Assembly: GCA_001414485.1 (NCBI GenBank)
Contig: LLEY01000340.1
Coordinates: 1-20,968 of the forward strand
Reading direction: 5' to 3'
DNA: 20,968 nucleotides
DNA from: Calycina herbarum
Taxonomy: Eukaryota > Ascomycota > Leotiomycetes > Helotiales > Pezizellaceae
The number at the start of each line of letters is the position of its first letter. Position 1 is the stretch's first letter. Shown piece after piece: positions 1-8,800 of this stretch. The notes below the pieces were generated by a model that was not told where the DNA came from, did no database searches, and saw only the letters and a list, made by a program, of their open reading frames with translations. Position numbers and translations under genes: made by a program.

Positions 1-741
1 CCCCCGCCACAAGTCCCCCAATCCTAATAATCATGCCCCTCCCCTCTCCCCCTTTTCCCTCGCCTTTCAAAACCCATCCCCTCAATCCCTCCTCCCCAGG
101 CAATTTCACCGGTGGTAAATCAACCCAACACTCCTCATAACTTTCCACCTCCCCACTAGGTCCCTCCATAGCACCAGTCTCCAGCGTCACCTCCTCACCA
201 TCAGAGTTGATGGAGGAAGGAAACATATCCCCTTCATCTCTCACCTCTTCACTGGTTTTCGAGTCTATCCAATGTGTCCATATCGTATGCGCGGGTTTAG
301 TTTCCGTAGCGGGTGTTGATTGTGATGTGCCTGCGAAGCCCCATTGAAGACGGGATAGAGGAAGGGATGTGCTTTCGAGAGGGGTTGAGGGAGAAGGGAG
401 GAAGATGCGAGTATCGACGAAGTGTTTGCCCGAGGTGGTTAAGACTTGTGTGCTGTTGGATTATAGTTAGCTATCTATCCCAGGTCTCAATGCCTATATC
501 TCGACCTGGAATTTGAATGCTGTAGCTCGCTTGAACTACGCGACAAAAAGGGGGAAGGGGAAAGCAGGGGAGGAGTTACTAACTCTGTATCTTCTTCCGC
601 AGGTTTATCCTACGTCACCCCAATGCAATTAGCTCCCTTGTCCCAGCTCGATCAATTGAAGGACTGTTCGTGGAAAGAGTATATACATACACCCCATTTT
701 ATCCATTTCCTCACGGAAATATATGGTGTATCTTTCGCCAT
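1..741 (-). CDS. HRI1: HRI1-family protein, 5' three exons (3' end beyond window)
   Basis: Three exons can be read on the minus strand: 741-691, 609-584 and 452-1, with introns 690-610 (GTATGT...TAG) and 583-453 (GTTAGT...CAG, branch GCTAAC). The reading frame stays open across both joins. The start is chosen at 741 because the first exon gives MAKDTPYISVRKWIKW, and the joined exons then read VLTTSGKHFVDTRIF, LQWGFAG, HWIDSKTSEEVRD and YEECWVDLPP. From memory this order matches the fungal HRI1 family: an ISVRxxIxW start, a (V/L)xTxxGxFVDxR strand, WGFAG, and HWxDS. Yeast Hri1 is a small non-essential beta-barrel protein found through its interaction with the casein kinase Hrr25; its biochemical role is not settled. 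About 175 residues are visible and the usual length is about 240, so the missing part is the C-terminus. The tiny 26-base exon 2 is easily lost by gene callers. Family assignment is by motif memory only. Confidence 0.75.
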
Positions 742-1071
742 TTTGAGTGACGAGGTTGTGTAATGGTTATTTATGGTGGTGATATTGCAGCTCCGATCAA
801 GGATGGCGGGGGGTATCCACTGGAGCTGGAGCTGAGTGGCGAAAGGTGGGGTAGTTTGGACTGAACTTTCGAGGCATCTCCGATGATACTCAAGGTAAAC
901 AACAACAAGGTACTGTGCACCCTTTTTTTATGCATGTAGTGTTATGCTTTATTTGAATTACCATCTTCTCCAATTTCTGCTCAATCAATAACAGCTTGAC
1001 TCGCAGGTTTTAAATTTGTAAGAATCTCTGTTTTTATTCTATGTACACTTGCCTGAACAACAAACAATTTC

Positions 1072-1160
1072 AAATGGATCGGTGAATCGACCAGCTTTTT
1101 CCAAATGAATCGAGTAATGGTCGCTCATTATACTAAATGGATTGGATAATGGACCACCAT
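1072..1160. repeat. Three degenerate ~31-base direct repeats
   Basis: Units begin at 1072, 1103 and 1135. Each starts with AAATGRATYG; units 2 and 3 then share TAATGGNC. The period is 31-32 bases and the tails are diverged. No coding frame explains it. Confidence 0.4.
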
Positions 1161-1832
1161 TGTCCCACAAACCCTGAAAAATTGACGTCTCGATCATCCG
1201 TAAGAGTGCTGCTAGAAGGTCAAGAGAGTTCGGTTGATTGTTCAGAGTCCCGTTCAGCAGATCAGAACGGACGAATCACAATTGCTGTACATTTAATTAT
1301 TCTACATACTAGAGATAACTTGATTTAACAATTAAGTAATTTTGAACGACGACTGAAAAAGCCATCGCAACACATACGGGACACTGCCTAAGCATAAACC
1401 AAGAACCGCATCTTTTCTGATTGGCCATTGAAGCTGGAACGACTCGTATCACTTAGATACATGCCACTAAATCCAGAAAATCATTACTTGAAAGCCTGAC
1501 AAAAACCATCCCGCCTTTCAACATTACAAAATGTACGTAAAAATAGATTCCTGGAAAAGCAAACGAACCGTGGAGAAAGACAACCAGTGACATCAGAACC
1601 AAATCCGATCATTCCAAATAAACTGGGGTAGTGCAAGCCTTGTGATACATTCGAGACCGATTCGATCGAGCTTTGGGCGACACACCCAGGAGGCACCCAC
1701 CTAGCTGAATCATGACCGAATAACACGACAAACTCCTCCCAGAAGCGAAAGACTTGCATATCCAGGAAGCAATCATACGTCGTGTCACCGCTGGAGAATT
1801 GCTTTGGTGACATCCAGCCGCTTCGCCTTGCG

Positions 1833-2090
1833 TCACCCCCAACTGGTGGCTTCCTCTCCCTCTTCAATCTCCAACATCACTGTGCATATTGAGCAAACAT
1901 CGGGGAAATGGCACCCATTCATATACCCTTTCCCACGGCCATTCGAGCAAGAATGAGAGAAATGGCAGACTAGATTGGGGTGGATGTACCAACTGAGCAG
2001 GTTTCCATTGGATGACAACCACTTAAACCGGCCTGACTGCAACCAGGACAACTTGCGATAGAAATAAAAGCGGCACTTGATAGCTTTCAT
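1833..2090 (-). CDS. Doubtful small Cys/His-rich hypothetical protein (85 aa)
   Basis: An ATG at 2090 opens a minus-strand frame of 85 codons. Its C-terminal half is rich in Cys and His with regular spacing: VCHFSHSCSNGRGKGY is followed by GCHFPDVCSICTVML and then an acidic EIEEGEE tail. The pairs C-x-H-x5-C and C-x5-C-x2-C could bind zinc. I do not recognise a family. No supporting intron, promoter or neighbour was found, and the frames downstream (to 1484) are not convincing. It could be a relic exon of a larger decayed gene or a chance frame. Confidence 0.2.
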   Translation of the reverse strand: MKAIKCRFYFYRKLSWLQSGRFKWLSSNGNLLSWYIHPNLVCHFSHSCSNGRGKGYMNGCHFPDVCSICTVMLEIEEGEEATSWG

Positions 2091-3027
2091 TGCGCCAGAT
2101 AACTTGACTAAATTCAAGGGGTAATCAAACAGACAAAAACTTTGGGGAAATTGTTATGACTGTACCAGAATATCTGGGGCAATCAGTTCAGCTAGTTCTG
2201 ACAACTGCCGCTTTTATTAACCCAGAGAAGAAGTGTATGCGGAGCGGTGTACATGAGGCTAGCAGAACGAATTGACTTGAAGTCTAGTCTCTTGATTTGC
2301 AATGCAAGCAATGTATCGTTTCCCCGCACAGAGCGACTTGCTCCAAGCGAAGAAGATAGATAAGCAAAAAGCAACGACAATAATTAGACTTTGAGATTGT
2401 GCACTGTGGGACAACTAGTAGCCAACACCAACAACTTTGCGGTCCTTAGTCGCGGCCAGCCTTGAAGTTGAACTCAGACGATGCTCACATGCCCACTGGA
2501 GATGTGTTGTCCCACAGTGACCTCACCCCATCTTTCTGGTTTGCTGTACTTCTGTCTATCGGAGGAGTTCCAAGATGCCTTTACCCGGACCCCCCGATCT
2601 GATCGTTCCCAGGCGAGACTCATGCCCCACGTGTAGTTGTACAGATTGAGGCTGTTTTGCTGGATGTATCTGCACTGGTGGTGTTTCTGTTTCGGTTCAG
2701 TGACAAAGTCACTCCACCAGTCAGCGGACCCCTCTCTCCAGCCAGTCGAATTCCTTCGTCCTCCCAAAGGCTTTGCGTTTCTTTCGCTGTTTTTCGCCCG
2801 ATGGCCCGGCCAAGAAAACCCTGGCCCAAAGCCCTTTGACCCCGCCGGCGTGCAGACCAATCCGGCCACAGCGCACAAAGCCCGCAGACCCGCCTCACCG
2901 CGCAAACACCGCAAACACCGCAAACTGGTTACTTTCCCACCCACCATTGGTCGATCGCCCTGAAACAGAAAGAGATGCGACTTATGCGATGCCTGCGCGT
3001 ACCGATCTGCTGAGGGCCGAGTGAGGG

Positions 3028-3045
3028 GCAGCCATCCCGGGCTGC
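3028..3045. promoter_or_regulatory. Inverted repeat upstream of metallothionein TATA box
   Basis: GCAGCC (3028-3033) and GGCTGC (3040-3045) form a perfect 6-base inverted repeat with a 6-base centre, 16 bases before the TATA box at 3061. A role as a regulator site is inference; the size fits a dimeric DNA-binding protein. Confidence 0.3.
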
Positions 3046-3060
3046 GGCGAGATCGAGGGC

Positions 3061-3069
3061 ATATAAGGG
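3061..3069 (+). promoter_or_regulatory. TATA box of the first metallothionein gene
   Basis: ATATAAGGG lies 139 bases before the start codon at 3200. The same nine bases occur at 5078 before the second metallothionein-like gene. A strong TATA box is usual for inducible stress genes. Confidence 0.6.
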
Positions 3070-3199
3070 CAGTCTCGTCCCACGGTTGTTGAAGAAACAG
3101 ACATCAGCATCATCTACAAGCAAACCCACACTTCAAACACATACCAAAAACACTTAAAACACTTAAACCACCCCCAACAACCCCCCACAAACCATCATC

Positions 3200-3442
3200 A
3201 TGAAGGGAGAATGCGGATGCTCTGGCACCTCAAGCTGTAAGCGACCCCTTCCCCTCACTCTTCCCACTCTTCGCCCGAGTACCCCGCTATTTCGTGTCTG
3301 CCAACCATAAGTGGGCGTTCAGACAGGACCTCTGATGGCGGAGAAGACGATGTTGGTGGTGATACCGCAGGAGAAACCAACTGACACCTCTCCCATAGGC
3401 AACTGCGGCACTGACTGCTCATGCTCGAGCTGCGGAAAATAA
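3200..3442 (+). CDS. Copper-type metallothionein, 26 aa, two exons
   Basis: Exon 1 is 3200-3236 and exon 2 is 3399-3442, with a 162-base intron (GTAAGC...TAG, branch CTGAC at 3381) that splits a Cys codon. The joined product has 26 residues with seven Cys at positions 5, 7, 13, 15, 19, 21 and 24, in C-x-C and C-x-C-x-x-C groups. All other residues are small or charged; there are no aromatics. It begins MKGECGCSGTSS and ends DCSCSSCGK. From memory, this matches the Neurospora crassa copper metallothionein in length, in Cys count and positions, and in much of the intervening sequence. Such proteins bind Cu(I) through thiolate clusters in the cytosol and buffer or detoxify copper. Without splicing, the frame leaves the Cys pattern after residue 13, so the intron is required. 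The 81-base leader 3121-3201 contains no G, which suggests an unstructured, well translated mRNA. Confidence 0.9.
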
Positions 3443-3877
3443 ATGCCCTCTTCTTGCCATCTTTCGCTGCGACATTTCACTTCAAACCACCCTCTCTGAT
3501 CACAACACCGTCATGTCCTCGACGCCGATACGTTAGTCCTTTAGGTTTCGCATGCTGGGTTTGGTTTTGGTTGGGTCTTTCAGGCTGCGCTTTTTTGGGA
3601 TGATACCAGGTCGGAATACATTGAGATGGGATCGAAAGGTCGCTCGTTAAGCCTTTATTTGCGAGATAAGGTTGCAATATAATGATATTGATGCCACCAA
3701 GTATGATGCACTGTTGTCGTGAATTTTCGGGTCTGTGAAATGAGGTTGCTGTTTTCTTGCGGTTCTTGCGGTTTCTTCGAGAGTTGTGAGGGTCAAGTCG
3801 AGTTGTTCCTGCCGAAATGTTGGTCGTGGTCTTGGCACTATGTCCAGACTACCACCTCAGTAACTGTCGCAACACCT

Positions 3878-3982
3878 CTCGTCCTCGTCCTCGTCCTCGT
3901 CCTCTACCAAATTCTTCTGCTCTGCTCAAATCTTCCTTCTTCATCTTCATCTTCATCTTCAACCTTCAACCTTCAACCTTCA
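3878..3982. repeat. Microsatellites (CTCGTC)n, (TCTTCA)n, (AACCTTC)n
   Basis: CTCGTC units run at 3878-3905, four TCTTCA units at 3938-3961, then three AACCTTC units to about 3982. All are pyrimidine-rich on the plus strand, as in many fungal 5' regions. Confidence 0.8.
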
Positions 3983-4227
3983 TTCTGACCACTTGATCGA
4001 ATTTCCGCCACCGAGATTGTTGGTACCTTGTTACACCACTCATACGTTCCATTCTTGTACTGTACCTCACCTCTCCCCCATTGCAACCATCCTGCCAACC
4101 TTGTGCTGCGCGTTGAACCAGCGACCTAGAGACGGCAACAAGCAATCCGAACTGCGCTGCGCCTATTGCGGCTCGTATTCTTACTTCATCCCTACTAGTA
4201 GACGCTAATATCAGGCTAGCCGGCGAC

Positions 4228-4590
4228 ATGCCCTCCCTCCTTGCTTCTGAATCCCCAGCTAACGAGATCTTCCCAAAGCATGCCTATGGTGCCTCTACCG
4301 CGCCAACCTCACTCGGCATGTTGGCACTCCTCGCTCGATCCAAAAAACCGGAGCATGTTGCCTTTCCCCCTTCCCCGATCCCTACAGCTATCGCTGCTGT
4401 TCTCGAATCAATGTCTCTCAAGCTCATGGTGTGTTCCACCAAGCATCCTCCACGCACTTTCCCTTGCGTGACTTCTGCGATGCATAACGAGGCTTCCTGG
4501 ATTTGTCGCGATCGCCCCCATCGTTATCAATCGGTTGCAACATGCCGGAGAAGGCTTCCAACTTTAGACCCCCAAGTGGTTGAGGCTTGA
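4228..4590 (+). CDS. Doubtful hypothetical ORF (120 aa)
   Basis: The frame opens with ATG at 4228 and its first 70 codons have C-ending, gene-like codon choice and a plausible Ala/Ser/Pro-rich composition. The last part (from about residue 75) is Cys/Arg-rich and unlike a real C-terminus. A GTGTGT at 4428 could be a donor. I recognise no domain. The minus strand over the same bases is also partly open, so this may be chance or a gene relic. Confidence 0.2.
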   Translation: MPSLLASESPANEIFPKHAYGASTAPTSLGMLALLARSKKPEHVAFPPSPIPTAIAAVLESMSLKLMVCSTKHPPRTFPCVTSAMHNEASWICRDRPHRYQSVATCRRRLPTLDPQVVEA

Positions 4591-4650
4591 TGTGGAGAGC
4601 CGAGGATGCTTTGGCCGCTCCAATCAAGATGATATCCTGCATTTCCCATC

Positions 4651-4683
4651 ACCAACACTCAACCAACACTCAACCAACACTCA
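4651..4683. repeat. 11-base tandem repeat, three perfect copies
   Basis: ACCAACACTCA is repeated at 4651, 4662 and 4673 with no mismatch. Confidence 0.85.
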
Positions 4684-4964
4684 ACGAACTGATGCCCAAT
4701 GTTTTCTTCTTTCTGTACACATTTGACGGGCAAGTGCGGCCCATTTCTCCCTCGTGCTTGTTTTCCAATGCATAGTTCCAGTTTCAAACGTCCATCGGAA
4801 GTTCCGAATGGCCATCGAAACTCGTCATTCAAACCTTCAGTCTGCGAAGCTCCAGTAGATTGAATGTGGCACTAAGAACAACACCCACCTCTTCGATGTG
4901 CTGTTGGTAATATGCTTGGGAAGCGTTTTCTGCCCCTCCATCTCAGATCTTCACCTTCTCATTT

Positions 4965-5030
4965 GTCGCCATCAAAGTCCCCATCCAAGTGAGGGTGTGT
5001 AGTACACCCGCTGGTCCATCACATGGCGAC
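4965..5030. promoter_or_regulatory. Nested inverted repeats upstream of the second metallothionein-like gene
   Basis: GTCGCCAT (4965-4972) and ATGGCGAC (5023-5030) are perfect inverted copies. Between them GGGTGT (4993-4998) and ACACCC (5004-5009) form a tighter inverted repeat with a 5-base centre. The block ends 48 bases before the TATA box. A regulatory role is inferred from position only. Confidence 0.35.
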
Positions 5031-5077
5031 CTCCCATTCCCGTAGCGTTGCCGCAAGGTGGTAGGCGATATGAATAT

Positions 5078-5086
5078 ATATAAGGG
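5078..5086 (+). promoter_or_regulatory. TATA box of the second metallothionein-like gene
   Basis: ATATAAGGG lies 160 bases before the start codon at 5238, identical to the box before the first metallothionein gene. Confidence 0.6.
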
Positions 5087-5237
5087 TCCAGCTCCTCCTT
5101 CCAGCTCTTCCTTCCCTCGTCTCCTTGACAAACGTCTATTCCGAGCATCATCAAGCGATAACAAGCTCTCAACTTCAAGTCTGATATACGCTCGGTCGAA
5201 ACCATCCATCTTCCCCCCTCCCCTCCCCACCACAACA

Positions 5238-5375
5238 ATGGGAGACTGTTCGTGTTCAACCTGTGGCTGCGGTGCTGCTTGCAGCTCCGGTTGCTCTTGC
5301 TGTACTGTATGGGCATCCCTTCTCTGATCTGATTTTAGCATTTACTCATCTAAAACCTATCTTGAACAGCACTGA
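5238..5375 (+). CDS. Second metallothionein-like peptide, about 24 aa
   Basis: ATG at 5238 follows a G-free leader (5199-5239) and a CACAACA start context. The peptide begins MGDCSCSTCGCGAACSS and continues GCSCC, giving eight Cys at positions 4, 6, 9, 11, 15, 19, 21 and 22. The Met-Gly-Asp-Cys start is the same as I recall for the Neurospora copper metallothionein. The end is uncertain. The favoured model uses a 63-base intron 5307-5369 (GTATGG...CAG) and then stops after one codon (Thr-His-stop, 24 residues). Without splicing it would end Val-Trp-Ala-Ser-Leu-Leu at 5327, which is unusual for a metallothionein. An intermediate acceptor at 5338 would give a few hydrophobic residues. Compared with the gene at 3200, the C-S-C-S-x-C element is at the N-terminus instead of the C-terminus, and there is a Cys-Cys pair. 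Metal binding is inferred from composition. Confidence 0.75.
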
Positions 5376-5984
5376 AAACCTCGACTTCACCTACCTTCTT
5401 CATTCGCATGACAGCGCGAGCCCCATCAGCAATGTTCAGCCTTCACGACTTTGCACGAGATGGTAGGAGATGACGGGCAGAGGGAGCGGATAGCGGTCCA
5501 GTTTTCATCGGGCATCGAGTTTGTAAGATGATGGGGACGAGTAATACGTTTGTTTGGACGACATACATTCATTGGTCTGGGTTTTTGGATTTCGGTTCGG
5601 GGTCGAAGGATGATGATAGCATCATGGGTACTATTCATTTGTTAGCTGCAGGAAGGCAAAGGATGTGGAAATTGATTGTATTTCGGAAAATGTCCTCAAA
5701 TGAACAATGAAAGTGAGCTTACCAGTACTCCAAATATTTGGCTTGTGTGAGTTGAGAAGTGCCGAGGGATATATGTATGATTTTGTGAGACAACCTTGTT
5801 GGGTAGGGTCCCACCGTACATGAGGCATTAACCAACCTTGATGGCGACATAGGCTCATCTCGTGAGTCGTGACTTTTCCAGGTAGGTGGCCGTTTTTGTT
5901 GCATGTCGCAATTTTGGTAGCCCTCCGGGTTCGCAAAGTGAAGTGCGTCGAGAATCTGGCGAGAGCAAAGAAAGAGGTCCGAAT
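5376..5984. other. Region downstream of the second metallothionein-like gene
   Basis: No gene seen. It contains an isolated copy of the repeat core found at 10481-10840 (here at 5893-5920). The open frames on both strands have no motif. Confidence 0.5.
5893..5920 (+). repeat. Isolated copy of the TTGTTGCATGTCGCA repeat
   Basis: The bases TTTTTGTTGCATGTCGCA followed by a TTTTGGTAG tail match the core of the repeat cluster at 10493-10527, about 4.6 kb away, with few differences. This marks it as a dispersed repeat family, not a purely local tandem array. Confidence 0.65.
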
Positions 5985-6425
5985 CTTTTAAGAGGTAAAA
6001 CAGATGTAAATTTAGAAGCTATCTATACTACGTAGTACTTAGAGCTATATAGTTTTCACGGCGCTAACTAGAGGTAGCTATATCTATATATTACTTAAGC
6101 TACTCTATTTATCTACTAGAGAAGGTATAGACTCTACGTCTTATAGACTATTAAAGAAAAGCTATTCTAAATACTTACTAACTTCTTACTTTAGAAAGAA
6201 GATCTTACTTTCTTTAACTTCTAGCTAGATCTAGAAGCTGTATTTAAATATATAGTTAGATATAAATTAAAGAGACTACGCTCTCTATTAAGATAAAAAA
6301 CAACGAAAGAATAGTAAACTCTTAGCTAAGTTATTACTATTATCTACGATTTTAACTCCTATTATTTCTACCTTTAACTCTATGTGCGCTTATTAGCTAA
6401 GACGCTAGAAGCTTGGCGCTAATCC
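5985..6425. other. AT-rich, RIP-like block
   Basis: Composition shifts abruptly to very high AT with dense TpA (CTATATAG, TATATCTATATATTA and so on), scarce CpA and TpG, and stops in all frames. This is the look of repeat-induced point mutation (C-to-T at CpA) in Pezizomycotina. Any original element is no longer readable. The block ends about 85 bases before the start of the F-box pseudogene. Confidence 0.7.
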
Positions 6426-6510
6426 AAGTCCCCGGCCAACACTTCCTCTTCTTATCCTATGTGTCTACCTTTATCCACACTTTTAACTAGTCTACCAAAA
6501 GCGCCACAAC

Positions 6511-8800
6511 ATGAGCCCTCGTATCTTCGCCTGCTGTATTTGCGGATACGTCATCCGCGATTATGAGAACCCAAACTCCGCGTCTTGGTTGAATCAGTTT
6601 CGTATTCGTGCGTGTCTGCTAACTGTTGTTCTGCCGTGGATATGCTAATCTGAGATCAATAGTCTACTCCAGCCCAAAGGGAATCGCGATCACAGGAGTT
6701 GGATTTTACGATGATCCCGACGGTGGCGATTGGATAGCCCCCTCGAACTTCACCGCACGCTGGGACGACGCAGGATACAACTACCCAACTCATGACCAGA
6801 TTGGGGTGCTTCGACAGCACCCTATAAACGGTCGATACGGCTTTCCCTTTCATGAAGCTTGCTGGTCACTTCTGGAGAAGTCCTGTTCCCCCGAGCCAAT
6901 CCCCTATAAGGCTCTCTTTGAAGTTTGTAGGTCGCTTCCATTTCCATCGGAAGGGACTACCATCAGCTGGGGCCACGATTTCGGGGGGTTAGTCCTCGTG
7001 GATAGCCAGGACCGCTATCCTTGGGAGGACCGCTTCGTAGAACGAGACGGTCACTCGGCGCTATACATTACTGCAAGGAATGATCCCTATCATGTCCCAG
7101 AGATCCAGCAACACCCCTATGAAGATCCCCAAGCTCCGCCGGCTATTAGCTCCTCTGATCCGGTAACAACGGTAGCCAATTGTTTTTCTGCGCTTCCTGA
7201 GGAGATTTGTATTACGATTGCATCTAACCTGCCAACAATGGATGCTCTGAACGCCCGTCGAGCTTCGAGATCGTTTCTATCCATTTTCTATAGCCAGCAA
7301 TTCTGGGCCTCCAGATTTGAGACCAATGCTGACCGTTCTTGGATTTTCGAGTCACAGGAGTGGGGCAAGGCACACGACTGGATATGGCTATATCGTCGCA
7401 CGAATAAGGCTCATCGCACTCGAGGGATGTAAAATCGAGAGAGGGTCTGGAAATTGATCCAAAACGTTCGGGTAATACTACGTTTACGGTGGACCGAATC
7501 ACCTGTACTCCCTTCTTCTAGTCCTAATCCAGACAGTTTAAGGTGGTTAGAGGCAACGGGCGATTTACGACCCGATGAACGCACCGGGCCATATCACGGC
7601 TTTAACGAAGGCTGCCGTCTATTCGTCGAGAAACAGACATCTATTCCTAGTTTACTTTCTCAGATTGTATTCTCTGTTATTCAGCTTGGGGATACTGAAT
7701 ACATCGCCGGAATGAGGCTTATCCCTAGCCAAGGCGAAGCCATACAGTTGGGATATAGGGCCGAAGGGAGAGAGCTCTTTCTGAATATTACATTACTGGC
7801 AGGGTTCAACTTAGTCGTAGGATCAAGAGGCGTACAAGGTATCCAATGCATTACCGGCGATGGACGAACATCACAATGGTTTGGATGTCCGTATAGGGCT
7901 CCAAGAACGAGGCGTCTCGCGGTTTCTGGCCGAATAACAGCTATCAAAGCTGGGTTCGATGTAAGCAGACTATTGCTTATTTTCTCCTTACCCTCGTCTT
8001 CGTGTTATTCTAAGCACTGCTAATATAACCCTTATAGGGATGTAAGATGGTTAGCTTAGCGGTTGCAGAGTGCGTCCCACTTACTATCAAGAGCAAATCA
8101 CTACGAGATTCCGCATTTTGGTATCCTAAAATTCCCGGGATTAGTTCGTACCTAAACGATGATTATTTTACAGCACGAGACTCTTCTACGACCAGGTATC
8201 AGCCACTGTGCTGGATTATGTTTGGAGGACCCGGAGGTATATATCTCCGCCATTTAACTGGGGTTTCTGTTACTTGTAGAGGTACACTACGCGGCATCGA
8301 GTTTCATCATAACACTGAGCACATCCCAATCGAATGCCGCAAGCTAGGACGTTACAAATCTTCCGAATACGACGAGGTTACACACTTTTCTATTGATGGT
8401 CCTGGTGGAGAAGTCATCGATGACATTAATGTATATCTTGAGTACTACGCCAGCGAAAAGGTGTCTTGGTTCTATAAACAAGGGGCATTGAAATCATTCA
8501 AGATAAATTATTCATATCTCGAGAATGTTTTCGGTACCGCTAAAATTAATAACTTAGATTTCTACGAATCGCGGAAGATCTTGCTACTTTAGACAGAGAA
8601 AGTTTGTTAGGAGAGTAGACCTTGTGGAAAAGCCTATAGTCGTTACGCCCGGGACTACCATTAACGGGTTTTATTGGAGTCAGGTATGTGAACAATCTGT
8701 GCATTAAGTGGACGATGATATTAATCAGTAAGCACTTTAGCATGAAAATAGTATCACAGCTATAGGAGTGATCTCAGAGGTGATTGGAGGGGAGAATTAA
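6511..8800 (+). pseudogene. F-box domain protein gene broken by one stop and one frameshift
   Basis: Four exons can be followed: 6511-6607, 6663-7960, 8038-8683 and 8741-8800, with introns 6608-6662, 7961-8037 (branch GCTAAT) and 8684-8740. The N-terminus has a C-C-x-x-C group (ACCICGYVI), then a WLNQFRILYSS...GIAITGVG block, a GFPFHEACW block and YPWED. An F-box follows at about residues 206-250 (CFSALPEEICITIASNLP), ending in FWASRF, and then a long C-terminal domain with GYFxGFN/GFD-type blocks and a GTTINGFYWSQ end. This order matches, from memory, a large Pezizomycotina family of F-box proteins, presumed substrate adaptors of SCF ubiquitin ligases. Two lesions: TAA at 7430-7432 in an otherwise continuous frame, where flanking sequence suggests an original CAA (a CpA-to-TpA change), and one extra base between about 8557 and 8567. 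Exon lengths sum to 2101; removing one base gives 2100, or 699 residues. Confidence 0.85.

Larger units (their letters stand above)
742..3060. other. Gene-poor intergenic region between HRI1 and the first metallothionein
   Basis: I see no convincing gene here. The stretch holds the presumed HRI1 promoter (742 onward), a degenerate 31-base triple repeat at 1072-1160, one doubtful Cys/His-rich minus-strand frame at 1833-2090, and from about 2460 the GC-rich upstream region of the metallothionein gene. Overlapping open frames on both strands between 2474 and 3024 have no recognisable motif and look like chance openings in GC-rich DNA. Confidence 0.55.
3443..5077. other. Intergenic region between the two metallothionein-like genes
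   Basis: This holds the 3' region of the first metallothionein gene, simple repeats (3878-3905, 3938-3982, 4651-4683), a doubtful open frame at 4228-4590 and the upstream region of the second metallothionein-like gene. No other recognisable gene was seen on either strand. Confidence 0.5.

Noticed and set aside
2655..2662. TTTTGCTG, resembling the core of yeast copper-activator sites
   Set aside because: It is over 500 bases from the metallothionein start, single, and an 8-base match is expected by chance in this length.
2474..3024. Overlapping open frames on both strands (up to 157 codons)
   Set aside because: GC-rich DNA keeps several frames open at once; none shows a motif, plausible composition or splice structure, and the region is the upstream part of the metallothionein gene.
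5058..5327. A longer 89-codon plus-strand frame that includes the second metallothionein-like peptide
   Set aside because: Its ATG precedes the TATA box, and its first 60 residues are ordinary leader sequence; the Cys-rich part starts cleanly at ATG 5238.
8746..8800. F-box gene ending at 8592 as an intact protein
   Set aside because: Family-like sequence (GRSCYF to FYWSQ and a last exon TAIGVISE) continues in the shifted frame to 8800, so the stop at 8592 is a consequence of the frameshift.
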